A stretch of DNA of 48,116 nucleotides from Actinophytocola sp. (GTDB taxonomy: Bacteria; Actinomycetota; Actinomycetes; Mycobacteriales; Pseudonocardiaceae). The stretch lies in the NCBI GenBank assembly GCA_009377395.1, contig WHUB01000025.1:1-48116 (forward strand), written 5' to 3'. The notes beneath the pieces are model-generated. The model searched no databases, was not told where the DNA came from, and saw only the letters and a list, made by a program, of their open reading frames with translations. Positions 7,112-14,357 of this stretch are shown here, in pieces. Position 1 is the stretch's first letter; each line of letters starts with the position of its first letter. The translations under genes and the position numbers were made by a program.

Positions 7112-8558
7112 CGTCGTCCCCCTGCAGATACGCCGCCAGCCCGGACCGGCCGCCCTCGCGCCCGAAACCGGACTCCTTGTAGCCGCCGAACGGCGCGGCC
7201 GGGTCGAACCGGTTGAACGTGTTGGCCCACACCACCCCGGCGCGCAGCCTGCTCGTCAGCCACAGGATCCGCGAGCCCTTCTCGGTCCACACCCCGGCCG
7301 ACAGCCCGTACGGCGTGGTGTTCGCCATGGTCACCGCCTCGTCCAGGGTGCGGAACGTCTGCACCGACAGCACCGGCCCGAAGATCTCCTCCCGCGCGAT
7401 CCGCATCGACGACTCCACGTCCGAGAACACCGTGGGCGCGAAGAAGAATCCCCTCTCCGGCACCGGGCACGGGCTCGTCCACCGGCTCGCGCCCTCGCCC
7501 TCTCCCGACGCGACCAGCTCCCGGATCTTGGCCAGCTGCTCGGCGGAGTTGATCGCGCCGATGTCGGTGTTCTTGTCCAGCGGGTCACCGATTCGCAGCG
7601 TCTCGACCCGCGCGCGCAGCTTCGTCAACACTTCGTCCACAACGGACTCCCGCACCAGCAGCCGTGACCCGGCGCAGCAGACGTGGCCCTGATTGAAGAA
7701 GATGCCGTTGACGATGCCCTCGATCGCCTGGTCGATCGCGGCGTCGTCGAACACGATGTTGGCCGCCTTGCCGCCAAGCTCCAGCGTCAGCCGGGTGCGG
7801 CTGCCGGCGAGCTGGCGCTGGATCTGCTTGCCGACCTCGGTGGACCCGGTGAACGCGACCTTGTCGACGCCGGGATGGGACACCAGCGTCTGCCCGACGT
7901 CGCCCCCGCCGGGCACGATGTTGACCACGCCGGGTGGCAGCTCCGCCTGCTGGCAGATCTCGGCGAACACCAGCGCCGTCAGCGGGGTCGTCTCGGCCGG
8001 TTTGAGCACGACGGTGTTGCCGGTGGCCAGCGCGGGCGCGATCTTCCACGCCAGCATCAGCAGCGGGAAGTTCCACGGGATCACCTGCCCCGCGACGCCC
8101 AGCGGCTTCGGATCTCGCCCCAGCCCCGCGTAGCCGAGTTTGTCCGCCCAGCCCGCGTGGTAGAAGAAGTGCGCGGCGGCCGTCGGGATGTCGGTGTCGC
8201 GCGACTCCTTGATCGGCTTGCCGTTGTCGAGGCTTTCCAGCACGGCGAGTTCGCGGGCGCGCTCCTGGATCAGCCGCGCCAGCCGGAACACGTACTTCGC
8301 CCGCTCCGTCCCCGGCATCGGCGACCAGACCCGCTCGAACGCCTCGCGAGCAGCGGAAACCGCGTTATCCACATCGGACGACGACACTGTGGACACCTCG
8401 GCGAGCACCTCGCCGGTGGCCGGATTCAGCGTCTTGAGCGGCTCTCCGCCGCCGTCGGTGAACTCGCCGTTGATGAACGGCTGGTAGTGCTGCTTCACCC
8501 GCGCGATGTCCGGGTTCTCCGGCGCGGGCGCGTAGTCGAACACCGTCTCCCCCTTCAC
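7104..8558 (-). CDS. NAD(P)-dependent aldehyde dehydrogenase of the deoC operon
   Basis: A full-length protein of 484 residues. The cofactor domain shows QVIPWNFPLLML (159-170), KPAETTPLTAL (186-196) and the dinucleotide loop FTGSTEVGK. The catalytic Glu is in LELGGK (Glu260), and the nucleophile lies in GHVCCAGS (Cys294 or 295). The start is GTG at 8558, overlapping the deoC stop by 4 bp. Coupling to deoC suggests it oxidises the acetaldehyde released by deoxyribose-phosphate aldolase, or a related small aldehyde. Substrate is inferred from context. The partner is the shortened homologue encoded next. Confidence 0.93.
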   Translation of the reverse strand: MKGETVFDYAPAPENPDIARVKQHYQPFINGEFTDGGGEPLKTLNPATGEVLAEVSTVSSSDVDNAVSAAREAFERVWSPMPGTERAKYVFRLARLIQERARELAVLESLDNGKPIKESRDTDIPTAAAHFFYHAGWADKLGYAGLGRDPKPLGVAGQVIPWNFPLLMLAWKIAPALATGNTVVLKPAETTPLTALVFAEICQQAELPPGVVNIVPGGGDVGQTLVSHPGVDKVAFTGSTEVGKQIQRQLAGSRTRLTLELGGKAANIVFDDAAIDQAIEGIVNGIFFNQGHVCCAGSRLLVRESVVDEVLTKLRARVETLRIGDPLDKNTDIGAINSAEQLAKIRELVASGEGEGASRWTSPCPVPERGFFFAPTVFSDVESSMRIAREEIFGPVLSVQTFRTLDEAVTMANTTPYGLSAGVWTEKGSRILWLTSRLRAGVVWANTFNRFDPAAPFGGYKESGFGREGGRSGLAAYLQGDDDD

Positions 8559-9502
8559 TCCGGCAGGTACACCGGACTGCTGTAATGACCGTCCTGTTTG
8601 GCGCGTCGTTGCAGCAGCAGGTCGTTGAGCAGGCTGGACGCGCCGAACCGGAACAGCGACGGCGTCAGCCACCGCTCCCCGGCGACCTCCTTCACCGCGA
8701 CCAGGTACCGGATGGCGTCCTTGGTGGTGCGGATGCCCCCGGCCACCTTCACCCCGCGCGGCTCGCCGGTCGCCTCGTGGAAGTCGCGCACGGCCTGCAG
8801 CATGACGTGGGCGACCGGCAGCGTCGCGGCGGGGGAGATCTTGCCGGTCGACGTCTTGATGACATCGCCGCCGGCGAGCAACGCGAGCCAGGACGCCCGG
8901 CGCACGTTGTCGTATGTCGCCAGCTCGCCGGTCTCCAGGATCACCTTGAGATGCACAGTGTTTTGCGCTGCCGCACACAATGCTTTAACCGCGACGATCT
9001 CGTCGTACACGTCGCCGTAACGGCCTTCGAGGAACGCGCCCCGGTCGATCACCATGTCGACCTCGGTCGCGCCGGAGTCGACCGCGAGCGCGGTGTCGGC
9101 GAGCTTGACCGAGCGACTGGAACGGCCGGAGGGAAAGGCGGTGGCCACACTCGCGACCGCGACGCCGGTGCCTGCCAGCGCCTCGACGGCGGTCGCGGCG
9201 AGGTCCGGGTAGACGCAGACGGCGGCGACATGCGGGGTGTCGGGGCGCTGCGGGTCGGGCCGCACCGCCTTCGCGCACAGCGCGCGCACCGAGCCCGCGG
9301 TGTCGGCGCCTTCCAGCGTGGTCAGGTCGACCATGCCGATGGCGGTGTCGATCGCCCAGCGCTTGGCGTCCTGCTTGACGCTGCGGGTCGCCAGCCCCGC
9401 CGCCCGCTGCTCGACGCCCACCTGGTCTACGCCGGGCAGGCCGCGCAGGAACCGGCGCAGACTCGACTCGTCCCGAGTGGCGTCGGCCAGCACTACAGGC
9501 AT
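8555..9502 (-). CDS. deoC: Deoxyribose-phosphate aldolase
   Basis: A protein of 315 residues, class I aldolase that cleaves 2-deoxyribose 5-phosphate to glyceraldehyde 3-phosphate and acetaldehyde. The Schiff-base lysine is in IKTSTGK (Lys216), the second lysine in VKVAGGIR (Lys252), and the acidic residue in TEVDMVIDRG (Asp149). It is longer than the roughly 220-residue short form and belongs to the longer 300-residue group. The ATG has no ribosome site, but TAGACT lies 6 nt upstream, so the message is probably leaderless. With upp, cdd and deoA elsewhere in the window it completes deoxynucleoside salvage. Confidence 0.95.
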   Translation of the reverse strand: MPVVLADATRDESSLRRFLRGLPGVDQVGVEQRAAGLATRSVKQDAKRWAIDTAIGMVDLTTLEGADTAGSVRALCAKAVRPDPQRPDTPHVAAVCVYPDLAATAVEALAGTGVAVASVATAFPSGRSSRSVKLADTALAVDSGATEVDMVIDRGAFLEGRYGDVYDEIVAVKALCAAAQNTVHLKVILETGELATYDNVRRASWLALLAGGDVIKTSTGKISPAATLPVAHVMLQAVRDFHEATGEPRGVKVAGGIRTTKDAIRYLVAVKEVAGERWLTPSLFRFGASSLLNDLLLQRRAKQDGHYSSPVYLPE

Positions 9503-9508
9503 GGGGGA

Positions 9509-9514
9509 AGTCTA
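9509..9514 (-). promoter_or_regulatory. -10 box TAGACT of leaderless deoC
   Basis: TAGACT on the minus strand ends 6 nt before the deoC ATG. There is no Shine-Dalgarno sequence. Confidence 0.55.
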
Positions 9515-9521
9515 AAGCGTT

Positions 9522-9562
9522 GATCCCGTGCGGCGGGGCCGGAACGCCCGCCGCACGGGATC
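9522..9562 (-). terminator. Perfect 16-bp stem-loop downstream of the gluconate operon
   Basis: GATCCCGTGCGGCGGG (9522-9537) and its exact complement (9547-9562) enclose a 9-nt loop. It lies between the permease stop (9574) and the deoC promoter, so it should end gluconate-operon transcription. It has no long T-run, as is common for high-GC terminators. Confidence 0.8.
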
Positions 9563-9573
9563 ACCCCCAGTGG

Positions 9574-10947
9574 TCAGGCGATGGCGTAGGCGATGCCCGC
9601 GATGGCGAAGCCCATCAGGCCGACCAGCGTCTCGAGCACCGTCCAGGTCTTCAACGTGGTCTTGACGTCCATGTCGAAGAACTTGCTGACCAGCCAGAAG
9701 CCGGAGTCGTTGACGTGGCTCGCCATCACCGAGCCTGCCGAGAGCGCGAGCACGATCGCCGCGAGCTGCACCGAGTTGTAGTCACCGTTGGCGACGACCG
9801 GCTGCACCAGACTCGCCGAGGTGATCAGCGCGACGGTCGCCGAGCCCTGCGCGACCCGCAGCGCGGTCGCGATGACGAACCCGGCCACGATGACCGGCAG
9901 CCCGATGCCTTCGAGGCTGTCGGCGAGCGCGCCACCGATGCCACTCGACTCGAGCACGCCGCCGAACATGCCACCGGCGCCGGTGACCAGGATGATCGCG
10001 CACACCGGGCCGAGCGCGGAGTCGAGCAGCTTCTCGATGACGTCGCTGCCCCTGCCGCGCCGCCTGCCGAGCACGTAGGTCGCGACGAACACGGTGATCA
10101 GCAGCGCGATCGGAGTCTCACCGAAGGTGCGCACCACGTTGTACCAAGTGGCGTCGTCGCTGACCAGACCGGCGGCCCGCGCCGCGTCGAGGCCGGTGTT
10201 GAAGAAGATCAGCACGAGCGGAAGCAGCAGCAGCCAGACGACCGTCGCCGTGCGGGGCGGGTTCTCGTCGTGCTCGGCCTGCGGGCCACCGGCGAGGACG
10301 TCATGCACCGGCAACACCCAGCGGCGGCCGGCCCAGAGCCCGAACAGGTAGCTGGTGACGTACCACGTCGGGATCGCGACGACCAGGCCCAGCAGCACGA
10401 CGATGCCGATGTCGGCGCCGAGCAGCTCGCCCGCGGCGACGGGGCCGGGGTGCGGCGGCACGAAGACGTGCATCACCGAGAACGCACCGGCGACGGGCAG
10501 GCCGTAGCGCAGCAGCCCTCCGCCGACCCGCCGGGCGACGGTGAACAGGATCGGCAGCATCACGACGAGGCCCGCGTCGAAGAAGATCGGAAACCCGAAG
10601 ATCAGCGATGCGACGCCGAGGGCGAGCGGCGCTCGCTTCTCCCCGAACTTGCCGATGAGTGAGTCGGTGAGCGCCTGCGCGCCGCCGCTCACCTCGACCA
10701 GTCTGCCGAGCATCGCCCCGAGACCGACGAGCAGCGCCACCTCGCCGAGCGTCGAACCGAACCCGTCGAGGAGGACGTCGATGATGCTGTCTGGCGGGAT
10801 GCCCGTGGCGAACGCGGTGAGCAGGCTGACCGTCACCAGCGCGAGGAAGGCGTGCACCCGCAGGCCCATGATCAGTATCAGCAGCAGCGCGATCGCGCCT
10901 GCCGCGATACCGAGCAGCGGACCCGCTCCCAATGTGGATTCCATCAT
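9574..10947 (-). CDS. Gluconate permease, GntP family
   Basis: A protein of 457 residues with about 12-14 hydrophobic segments from the N-terminus ([19 protein letters not shown]) to the C-terminus (ALVGLMGFAIAGIAYAIA). Family signatures include LVGLGAMLGRLVEVSGGA and the re-entrant FGFPIFFDAGLVVMLPI. It is a gluconate:H+ symporter in the cytoplasmic membrane. Its ATG overlaps the gluconokinase stop (ATGA), and a second ATG at 10944 is better spaced from GGAG. Downstream is a strong stem-loop. The divergent GntR-type gene and the 11557-11579 palindrome suggest induction by gluconate. Confidence 0.94.
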   Translation of the reverse strand: MMESTLGAGPLLGIAAGAIALLLILIMGLRVHAFLALVTVSLLTAFATGIPPDSIIDVLLDGFGSTLGEVALLVGLGAMLGRLVEVSGGAQALTDSLIGKFGEKRAPLALGVASLIFGFPIFFDAGLVVMLPILFTVARRVGGGLLRYGLPVAGAFSVMHVFVPPHPGPVAAGELLGADIGIVVLLGLVVAIPTWYVTSYLFGLWAGRRWVLPVHDVLAGGPQAEHDENPPRTATVVWLLLLPLVLIFFNTGLDAARAAGLVSDDATWYNVVRTFGETPIALLITVFVATYVLGRRRGRGSDVIEKLLDSALGPVCAIILVTGAGGMFGGVLESSGIGGALADSLEGIGLPVIVAGFVIATALRVAQGSATVALITSASLVQPVVANGDYNSVQLAAIVLALSAGSVMASHVNDSGFWLVSKFFDMDVKTTLKTWTVLETLVGLMGFAIAGIAYAIA

Positions 10948-11504
10948 GAAGCTCCGTTGCTTGTTGACTGACGCGGGTCAGACGGCACGGGCAGGCCGAG
11001 CCCGGCGATCGCGGTGGCCGCGACCGCCTGCGGTGCGTCCGCCGGGTCGACGCGGACGCCGTCCTCGTCCGCGGCGAGCGGTTCGAGGTCGGCGAACTGA
11101 GACCCGAGCAAGGTGGATGGCATGAAATGTCCGGACCGCTTCCTGAGCCGGTCCCGCACGACGTCCTCCGACGTGTGCAGGAAGACAAACCGCACGTCGG
11201 CGTCGGCCTCCCGCAGCAGGTCGCGGTAGACCCGCTTCAGTGCGGAACACGAGACGACGACGCTCGCCCCGGCGGCGTTGCGGTCGCTGATCCAGTCCCT
11301 GATCGCGCGCAGCCACGGCGCGCGGTCGGCGTCGGTCAGCGGCTGCCCGGCCGTCATCTTGTCGATGTTGGCCGGCGGATGGAAGTCGTCCGCCTCGGCA
11401 AGCGGCCAGCCGAGCGCGTCCGCGATGAACTGGGCCGTCGTGCTCTTGCCGACACCGGAGACTCCCATGACGACCACGCAGGTCGCCCGTGAGCGATCGG
11501 ACAT
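10944..11504 (-). CDS. gntK: Gluconokinase
   Basis: A protein of 186 residues, P-loop kinase that makes 6-phosphogluconate from gluconate. Walker A is GVSGVGKST near residue 14. The family motifs EADDFHPPANIDKM, GQPLTDADRAPWL, VVSCSALKRVYRD and SGHFMPSTLLGSQFADLE are all present. The ATG at 11504 is preceded by GGGGAGGG; the open frame runs 26 codons further but lacks family sequence. It is first in the operon with the permease. Confidence 0.95.
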   Translation of the reverse strand: MSDRSRATCVVVMGVSGVGKSTTAQFIADALGWPLAEADDFHPPANIDKMTAGQPLTDADRAPWLRAIRDWISDRNAAGASVVVSCSALKRVYRDLLREADADVRFVFLHTSEDVVRDRLRKRSGHFMPSTLLGSQFADLEPLAADEDGVRVDPADAPQAVAATAIAGLGLPVPSDPRQSTSNGAS

Positions 11505-11556
11505 CCACGCCCTCCCCGCAGCGCGGCACGTCCCGGCCCCACTGCCGTCATTGATA

Positions 11557-11579
11557 CTACCTTTGGCGGAGAAAGGTAG
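11557..11579. promoter_or_regulatory. Palindromic operator between gntK and gntR
   Basis: CTACCTTT (11557-11564) and AAAGGTAG (11572-11579) form a perfect inverted repeat with a 7-nt spacer, midway between the divergent gluconokinase and FadR-type regulator genes. It is probably the regulator's binding site, covering both promoters. Confidence 0.7.
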
Positions 11580-11616
11580 CACCTAACGGAGGACGGGGGA
11601 AGAGCTTGGATCGGGA

Positions 11617-11622
11617 TAGGCT
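11617..11622 (+). promoter_or_regulatory. -10 box TAGGCT of the gluconate regulator gene
   Basis: TAGGCT ends 6 nt before the GTG start at 11629. A purine-rich stretch (ACGGAGGACGGGGGAAGAG) lies too far upstream to be the ribosome site, so a leaderless transcript is likely. Confidence 0.5.
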
Positions 11623-11628
11623 GCGTAA

Positions 11629-12339
11629 GTGACCCCCCGAGCAGAACGGATCGCGACCCAGGGCGCGCTGCACGACTCCGTCCTCGACGCGATCGGCACC
11701 CAGATCACCAGCGGCGAGCTGGTCGCGGGGGACGTGTTGACGCTGGAGGGAATCCAGGCGCGCCACGGCGTCTCCCGCACCGTCGCGCGCGAGACGATGC
11801 GACTGCTCGAGTCGCGCGGGCTGGTGACGTCGAAGCGGCGGGTCGGCATCACCGTGCAGCCGCTGTCGTCATGGCAGGTCTACGACCCCAAGGTGATCTG
11901 GTGGCGGCTGTCGGGCCCGGACCGCGACGCGCAGCTGCGCTCGCTCACCGAGCTGCGGATCGCCGTCGAGCCGCTGGCCGCCTCGGCCGCCGCACGCGGG
12001 GCATCGGCCGCCGAGCGGGAGCGCGCGGTTGAGCTGGCGGCCGAGATGCGCACCCTCGGCGAGGCGGGAAAGCTGGCGGAGTTCATGCAGCTGGACATCG
12101 AGTTCCACGCGCTGCTGCTGCGGGCGGGCGGCAACGAGATGTTCGCCGCGCTCAGAGAGGTCGTCGCCGTCGTGCTGCGGGGACGGACGACGCTGGGGCT
12201 GATGCCGCACAAGCCGGTCGCCAAGGCGCTCGACCTGCATGAGGCCGTCGCGGCGGCGGTCGCAGCCGGTCGCCGTGACGACGCCGAGACCGCCATGCGC
12301 GAGCTGCTCTCCGAGGTCCGCGACGCCATGACGCGCTGA
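11629..12339 (+). CDS. FadR-subfamily GntR regulator of gluconate genes
   Basis: A protein of 236 residues. The winged helix is N-terminal (LTLEGIQARHGVSRTVARET, about residues 37-60). An all-helical FCD effector domain follows, with the metal-ligand pattern including ELRIAVEP, QLDIEFHALLLRAGGN and LDLHEAVAAAVAAG. Placement divergent from gntK and the permease with an intervening palindrome supports local repression relieved by gluconate or 6-phosphogluconate. It starts with GTG at 11629. Confidence 0.88.
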   Translation: MTPRAERIATQGALHDSVLDAIGTQITSGELVAGDVLTLEGIQARHGVSRTVARETMRLLESRGLVTSKRRVGITVQPLSSWQVYDPKVIWWRLSGPDRDAQLRSLTELRIAVEPLAASAAARGASAAERERAVELAAEMRTLGEAGKLAEFMQLDIEFHALLLRAGGNEMFAALREVVAVVLRGRTTLGLMPHKPVAKALDLHEAVAAAVAAGRRDDAETAMRELLSEVRDAMTR

Positions 12340-12345
12340 GCAGGT

Positions 12346-12978
12346 TCAGATCATCCGGTGCTTGTCCGGCGGCGGGGTGCGGGGCCTGCGCTTGACCATG
12401 ACACCGCCCCAGAACGCGAAGCCGTTGACGGTGACCACCGGCCCGGCCGGGTCCGGGTCCCGGCGCGCGTCACCCCTGCTGTCGAAGCCGCCCATGAGGC
12501 CGAATCCCGTGACCTCGACCCGGATGTCGTCCGGCACCACGATCTCGATGCCGCCCATGATCGCGATAGCCGTGATCGTGACGTGCTGCTCGGCGAACGT
12601 CGCCTGGCGCAGGTCGATCTCGACGCCGCCGCAGAACGCGAAGCTGGTGTGCTGGGCAGGCACGCACCAGTTGCCGGTGCGGGCCGCGCTCGACATGACG
12701 GCCATGGAGAACGTCGAGCCGGGCGTGCCGCCGACGCGCGGGTGCCCCACCGCGGTGCCCGGCGCGGGCGCGGGCGCGTTCGGCAGGTCGGCCGTGAGCG
12801 GCGCGAGGTCGGCGTGGGTCCTGGCGGCGTAGACGGCGCCAAGCCGCTCCTCGAGCTCCGTCATCGTGATCCGGCCCTCGCTGAGCGCGCGATGCAGCAC
12901 GCCGGCGACCCGCTCCCGGTCGGCGTCCGACGCGCGCAGCGCCGGCGGCCGTGCCTCGTCTGGCTGATCCTGAGTCAC
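12346..12978 (-). CDS. DUF1707 (SHOCT-like) protein with LiaF-like C-terminal domain
   Basis: A protein of 210 residues. The N-terminal DUF1707 region reads LRASDADRERVAGVLHRALS then GRITMTELEERLGAVYAART. After a Pro/Ala linker the C-terminal beta-rich part shows repeated glycine-rich strands (FCGGVEIDL, IMGGIEIVVPDDIRV, LMGGFDSRG, FWGGVMVKRR), as in the cell-wall-active-antibiotic-response (LiaF C-terminal) fold. No transmembrane helix is visible. The role is unknown, perhaps envelope-stress sensing. The GTG at 12978 is chosen because TACGCT lies 7 nt upstream, giving a leaderless message. Confidence 0.85.
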   Translation of the reverse strand: MTQDQPDEARPPALRASDADRERVAGVLHRALSEGRITMTELEERLGAVYAARTHADLAPLTADLPNAPAPAPGTAVGHPRVGGTPGSTFSMAVMSSAARTGNWCVPAQHTSFAFCGGVEIDLRQATFAEQHVTITAIAIMGGIEIVVPDDIRVEVTGFGLMGGFDSRGDARRDPDPAGPVVTVNGFAFWGGVMVKRRPRTPPPDKHRMI

Positions 12979-12985
12979 GGCACCG

Positions 12986-12991
12986 AGCGTA
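12986..12991 (-). promoter_or_regulatory. -10 box TACGCT of the DUF1707 gene
   Basis: TACGCT on the minus strand lies 7 nt upstream of the GTG start with no ribosome site between. Confidence 0.45.
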
Positions 12992-13040
12992 GCGCGCATA
13001 CCGGACACTCAGGGCGAGTTTTCGGCGACACCGGGAGCGA

Positions 13041-13046
13041 TACTGT
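13041..13046 (+). promoter_or_regulatory. -10 box TACTGT of leaderless upp
   Basis: TACTGT ends 6 nt before the upp ATG; the alternative GATACT is 2 nt upstream. There is no Shine-Dalgarno sequence. Confidence 0.5.
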
Positions 13047-13052
13047 CACCCC

Positions 13053-13676
13053 ATGGACGTGCTGCTGGTCGACCACCCACTCAGCAAGGCCCGGCTGTCG
13101 ATCATGCGCGACAGCCGCACCGACAACGCCGGTTTCCGGCATGCGCTGCACGAGTTGACGATGATGCTGGTGTACGAGGCGATGCGGGACGCGCCGCTGC
13201 GCACCGAGACCATCAGCACGCCGGTGGGTGACACCGACGCCTACCGGCTCGCCGACCCGCCGCTGCTGGTGCCGGTGCTGCGGGCGGGGCTCGGCATGGC
13301 CGACCAGGCGCACCGGCTGGTGCCGGAGGCGCTGATGGGCTTCGTCGGACTGGCCCGCGACGAGGAGACGCTGCGGCCGACGCCGTACATGCAGTCGCTG
13401 CCGCCCGACCTGACCGGGCGACCGGTGTTCGTGCTCGACCCGATGCTGGCCACCGGCGGGTCGATGGAGTACACCATCCGGCTGCTGACCGAGCGCGGCG
13501 CCACCGACGTAACGGCGGTGTGCGCGCTCGCCGCGCCGGAAGGGCTCGACCGGCTGCGGGAGTCGGGGCTGCCGGTGCGGGTCGTCACGGCGGCCGTCGA
13601 CGAGCACCTGAACGACGTGGGGTTCATCGTGCCCGGCCTCGGTGACGCCGGAGACAGGCAGTACGGCGCGCGATAG
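13053..13676 (+). CDS. upp: Uracil phosphoribosyltransferase
   Basis: A protein of 207 residues that makes UMP from uracil and PRPP in the cytosol. The PRPP loop [11 protein letters not shown] is at residues 127-137. The uracil-binding C-terminus [16 protein letters not shown] is at about 191-206. [11 protein letters not shown] is the conserved N-terminal loop. Length is normal. It stands alone between the DUF1707 gene and the toxin-antitoxin pair. Confidence 0.97.
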   Translation: MDVLLVDHPLSKARLSIMRDSRTDNAGFRHALHELTMMLVYEAMRDAPLRTETISTPVGDTDAYRLADPPLLVPVLRAGLGMADQAHRLVPEALMGFVGLARDEETLRPTPYMQSLPPDLTGRPVFVLDPMLATGGSMEYTIRLLTERGATDVTAVCALAAPEGLDRLRESGLPVRVVTAAVDEHLNDVGFIVPGLGDAGDRQYGAR

Positions 13677-13688
13677 TCGGCTTGACCT

Positions 13689-13718
13689 TGACTGCACGAT
13701 GACTGCAAAATGAAGTCA
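13689..13718. promoter_or_regulatory. Iterated operator-like sequence upstream of the VapB-like gene
   Basis: TGACTGCA occurs at 13689-13696 and 13700-13707, followed by TGAAGTCA at 13711-13718, all on an 11-bp period. TGACT (13700) and AGTCA (13718) also form an inverted pair. Ribbon-helix-helix antitoxins bind such repeats. TTGACC (13682) and CAAAAT (13706) may be the promoter boxes, placing the start codon right after the -10. Confidence 0.55.
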
Positions 13719-13963
13719 TGACGGTGTTGACAGTTCGAGATGTGCCAGACGACGTCAAGGACGCGCTGGCACGTGATGCTCGGGAGCGCGGCCAGTCGTT
13801 GCAGGCGTTCGTGCTGAGCGTGCTGGAGCGCGAGGCAGCGTTCGGGCGTAACCGCGAGCTGCTGGCCGAGATCGACCGCGAGCTGGCCGAGGGCGGCGGT
13901 GCCGGTGCGGACGCACCCGACGCGGCAGATCTGATCGCCGAGGCGCGCGAGCGGCGGGCGTGA
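13718..13963 (+). CDS. VapB/FitA-like antitoxin (ribbon-helix-helix)
   Basis: A protein of 81 residues. The N-terminal ribbon-helix-helix reads MTVLTVRDVPDDVKDALARD, then RERGQSLQAFVLSVLERE. The acidic C-terminal tail is the likely toxin-neutralising segment. Its stop overlaps the toxin start as GTGA. The repeats upstream should be its autoregulatory operator. Confidence 0.88.
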   Translation: MTVLTVRDVPDDVKDALARDARERGQSLQAFVLSVLEREAAFGRNRELLAEIDRELAEGGGAGADAPDAADLIAEARERRA

Positions 13964-14355
13964 TCGTCGTCGACGCCTCGCTGCTGGCGAACATGCTGGC
14001 CTACACCGACCAGCGCGGCCGCAAGGCACGGGCGGCGCTGAGCCGGGACACCCGCTGGGCGGCGCCAGAACACTGGAAGTCGGAGGTCTTCTCCGCGATC
14101 CGGGGCCTCGCTATCGGCGGCAAGATCACCGATGAGCGGGCGGCTTGGGCGCTCGACCGCCTACCCCGGCTGGGGATGGACCACGTCTCGCTCGACGGCC
14201 TGCTGCCCCACATGTGGCGGATGCGCGAGAGCATCTCCGGCTACGACGCGGCGTACGTCGCATTAGCCGAGCAGCGCGGACTGACGCTGACGACCTCGGA
14301 CGCCCGGCTCGCCCGCGCCGCGACGACCCACTGTCGGGTGGAGCTCGTGACCTGA
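13960..14355 (+). CDS. VapC-like PIN-domain toxin
   Basis: A protein of 131 residues. The four acidic residues of the PIN nuclease site are visible: Asp5 (IVVDAS), Glu42 (WKSEVFSA), Asp96 (GYDAAYVALAE) and Asp114 (TTSDARLARA). Family members are Mg-dependent RNases that cut specific tRNA or rRNA. The GTG start overlaps the antitoxin stop. It converges on hisS with only 2 bp between stops. Confidence 0.9.
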   Translation: MIVVDASLLANMLAYTDQRGRKARAALSRDTRWAAPEHWKSEVFSAIRGLAIGGKITDERAAWALDRLPRLGMDHVSLDGLLPHMWRMRESISGYDAAYVALAEQRGLTLTTSDARLARAATTHCRVELVT

Positions 14356-14357
14356 GC

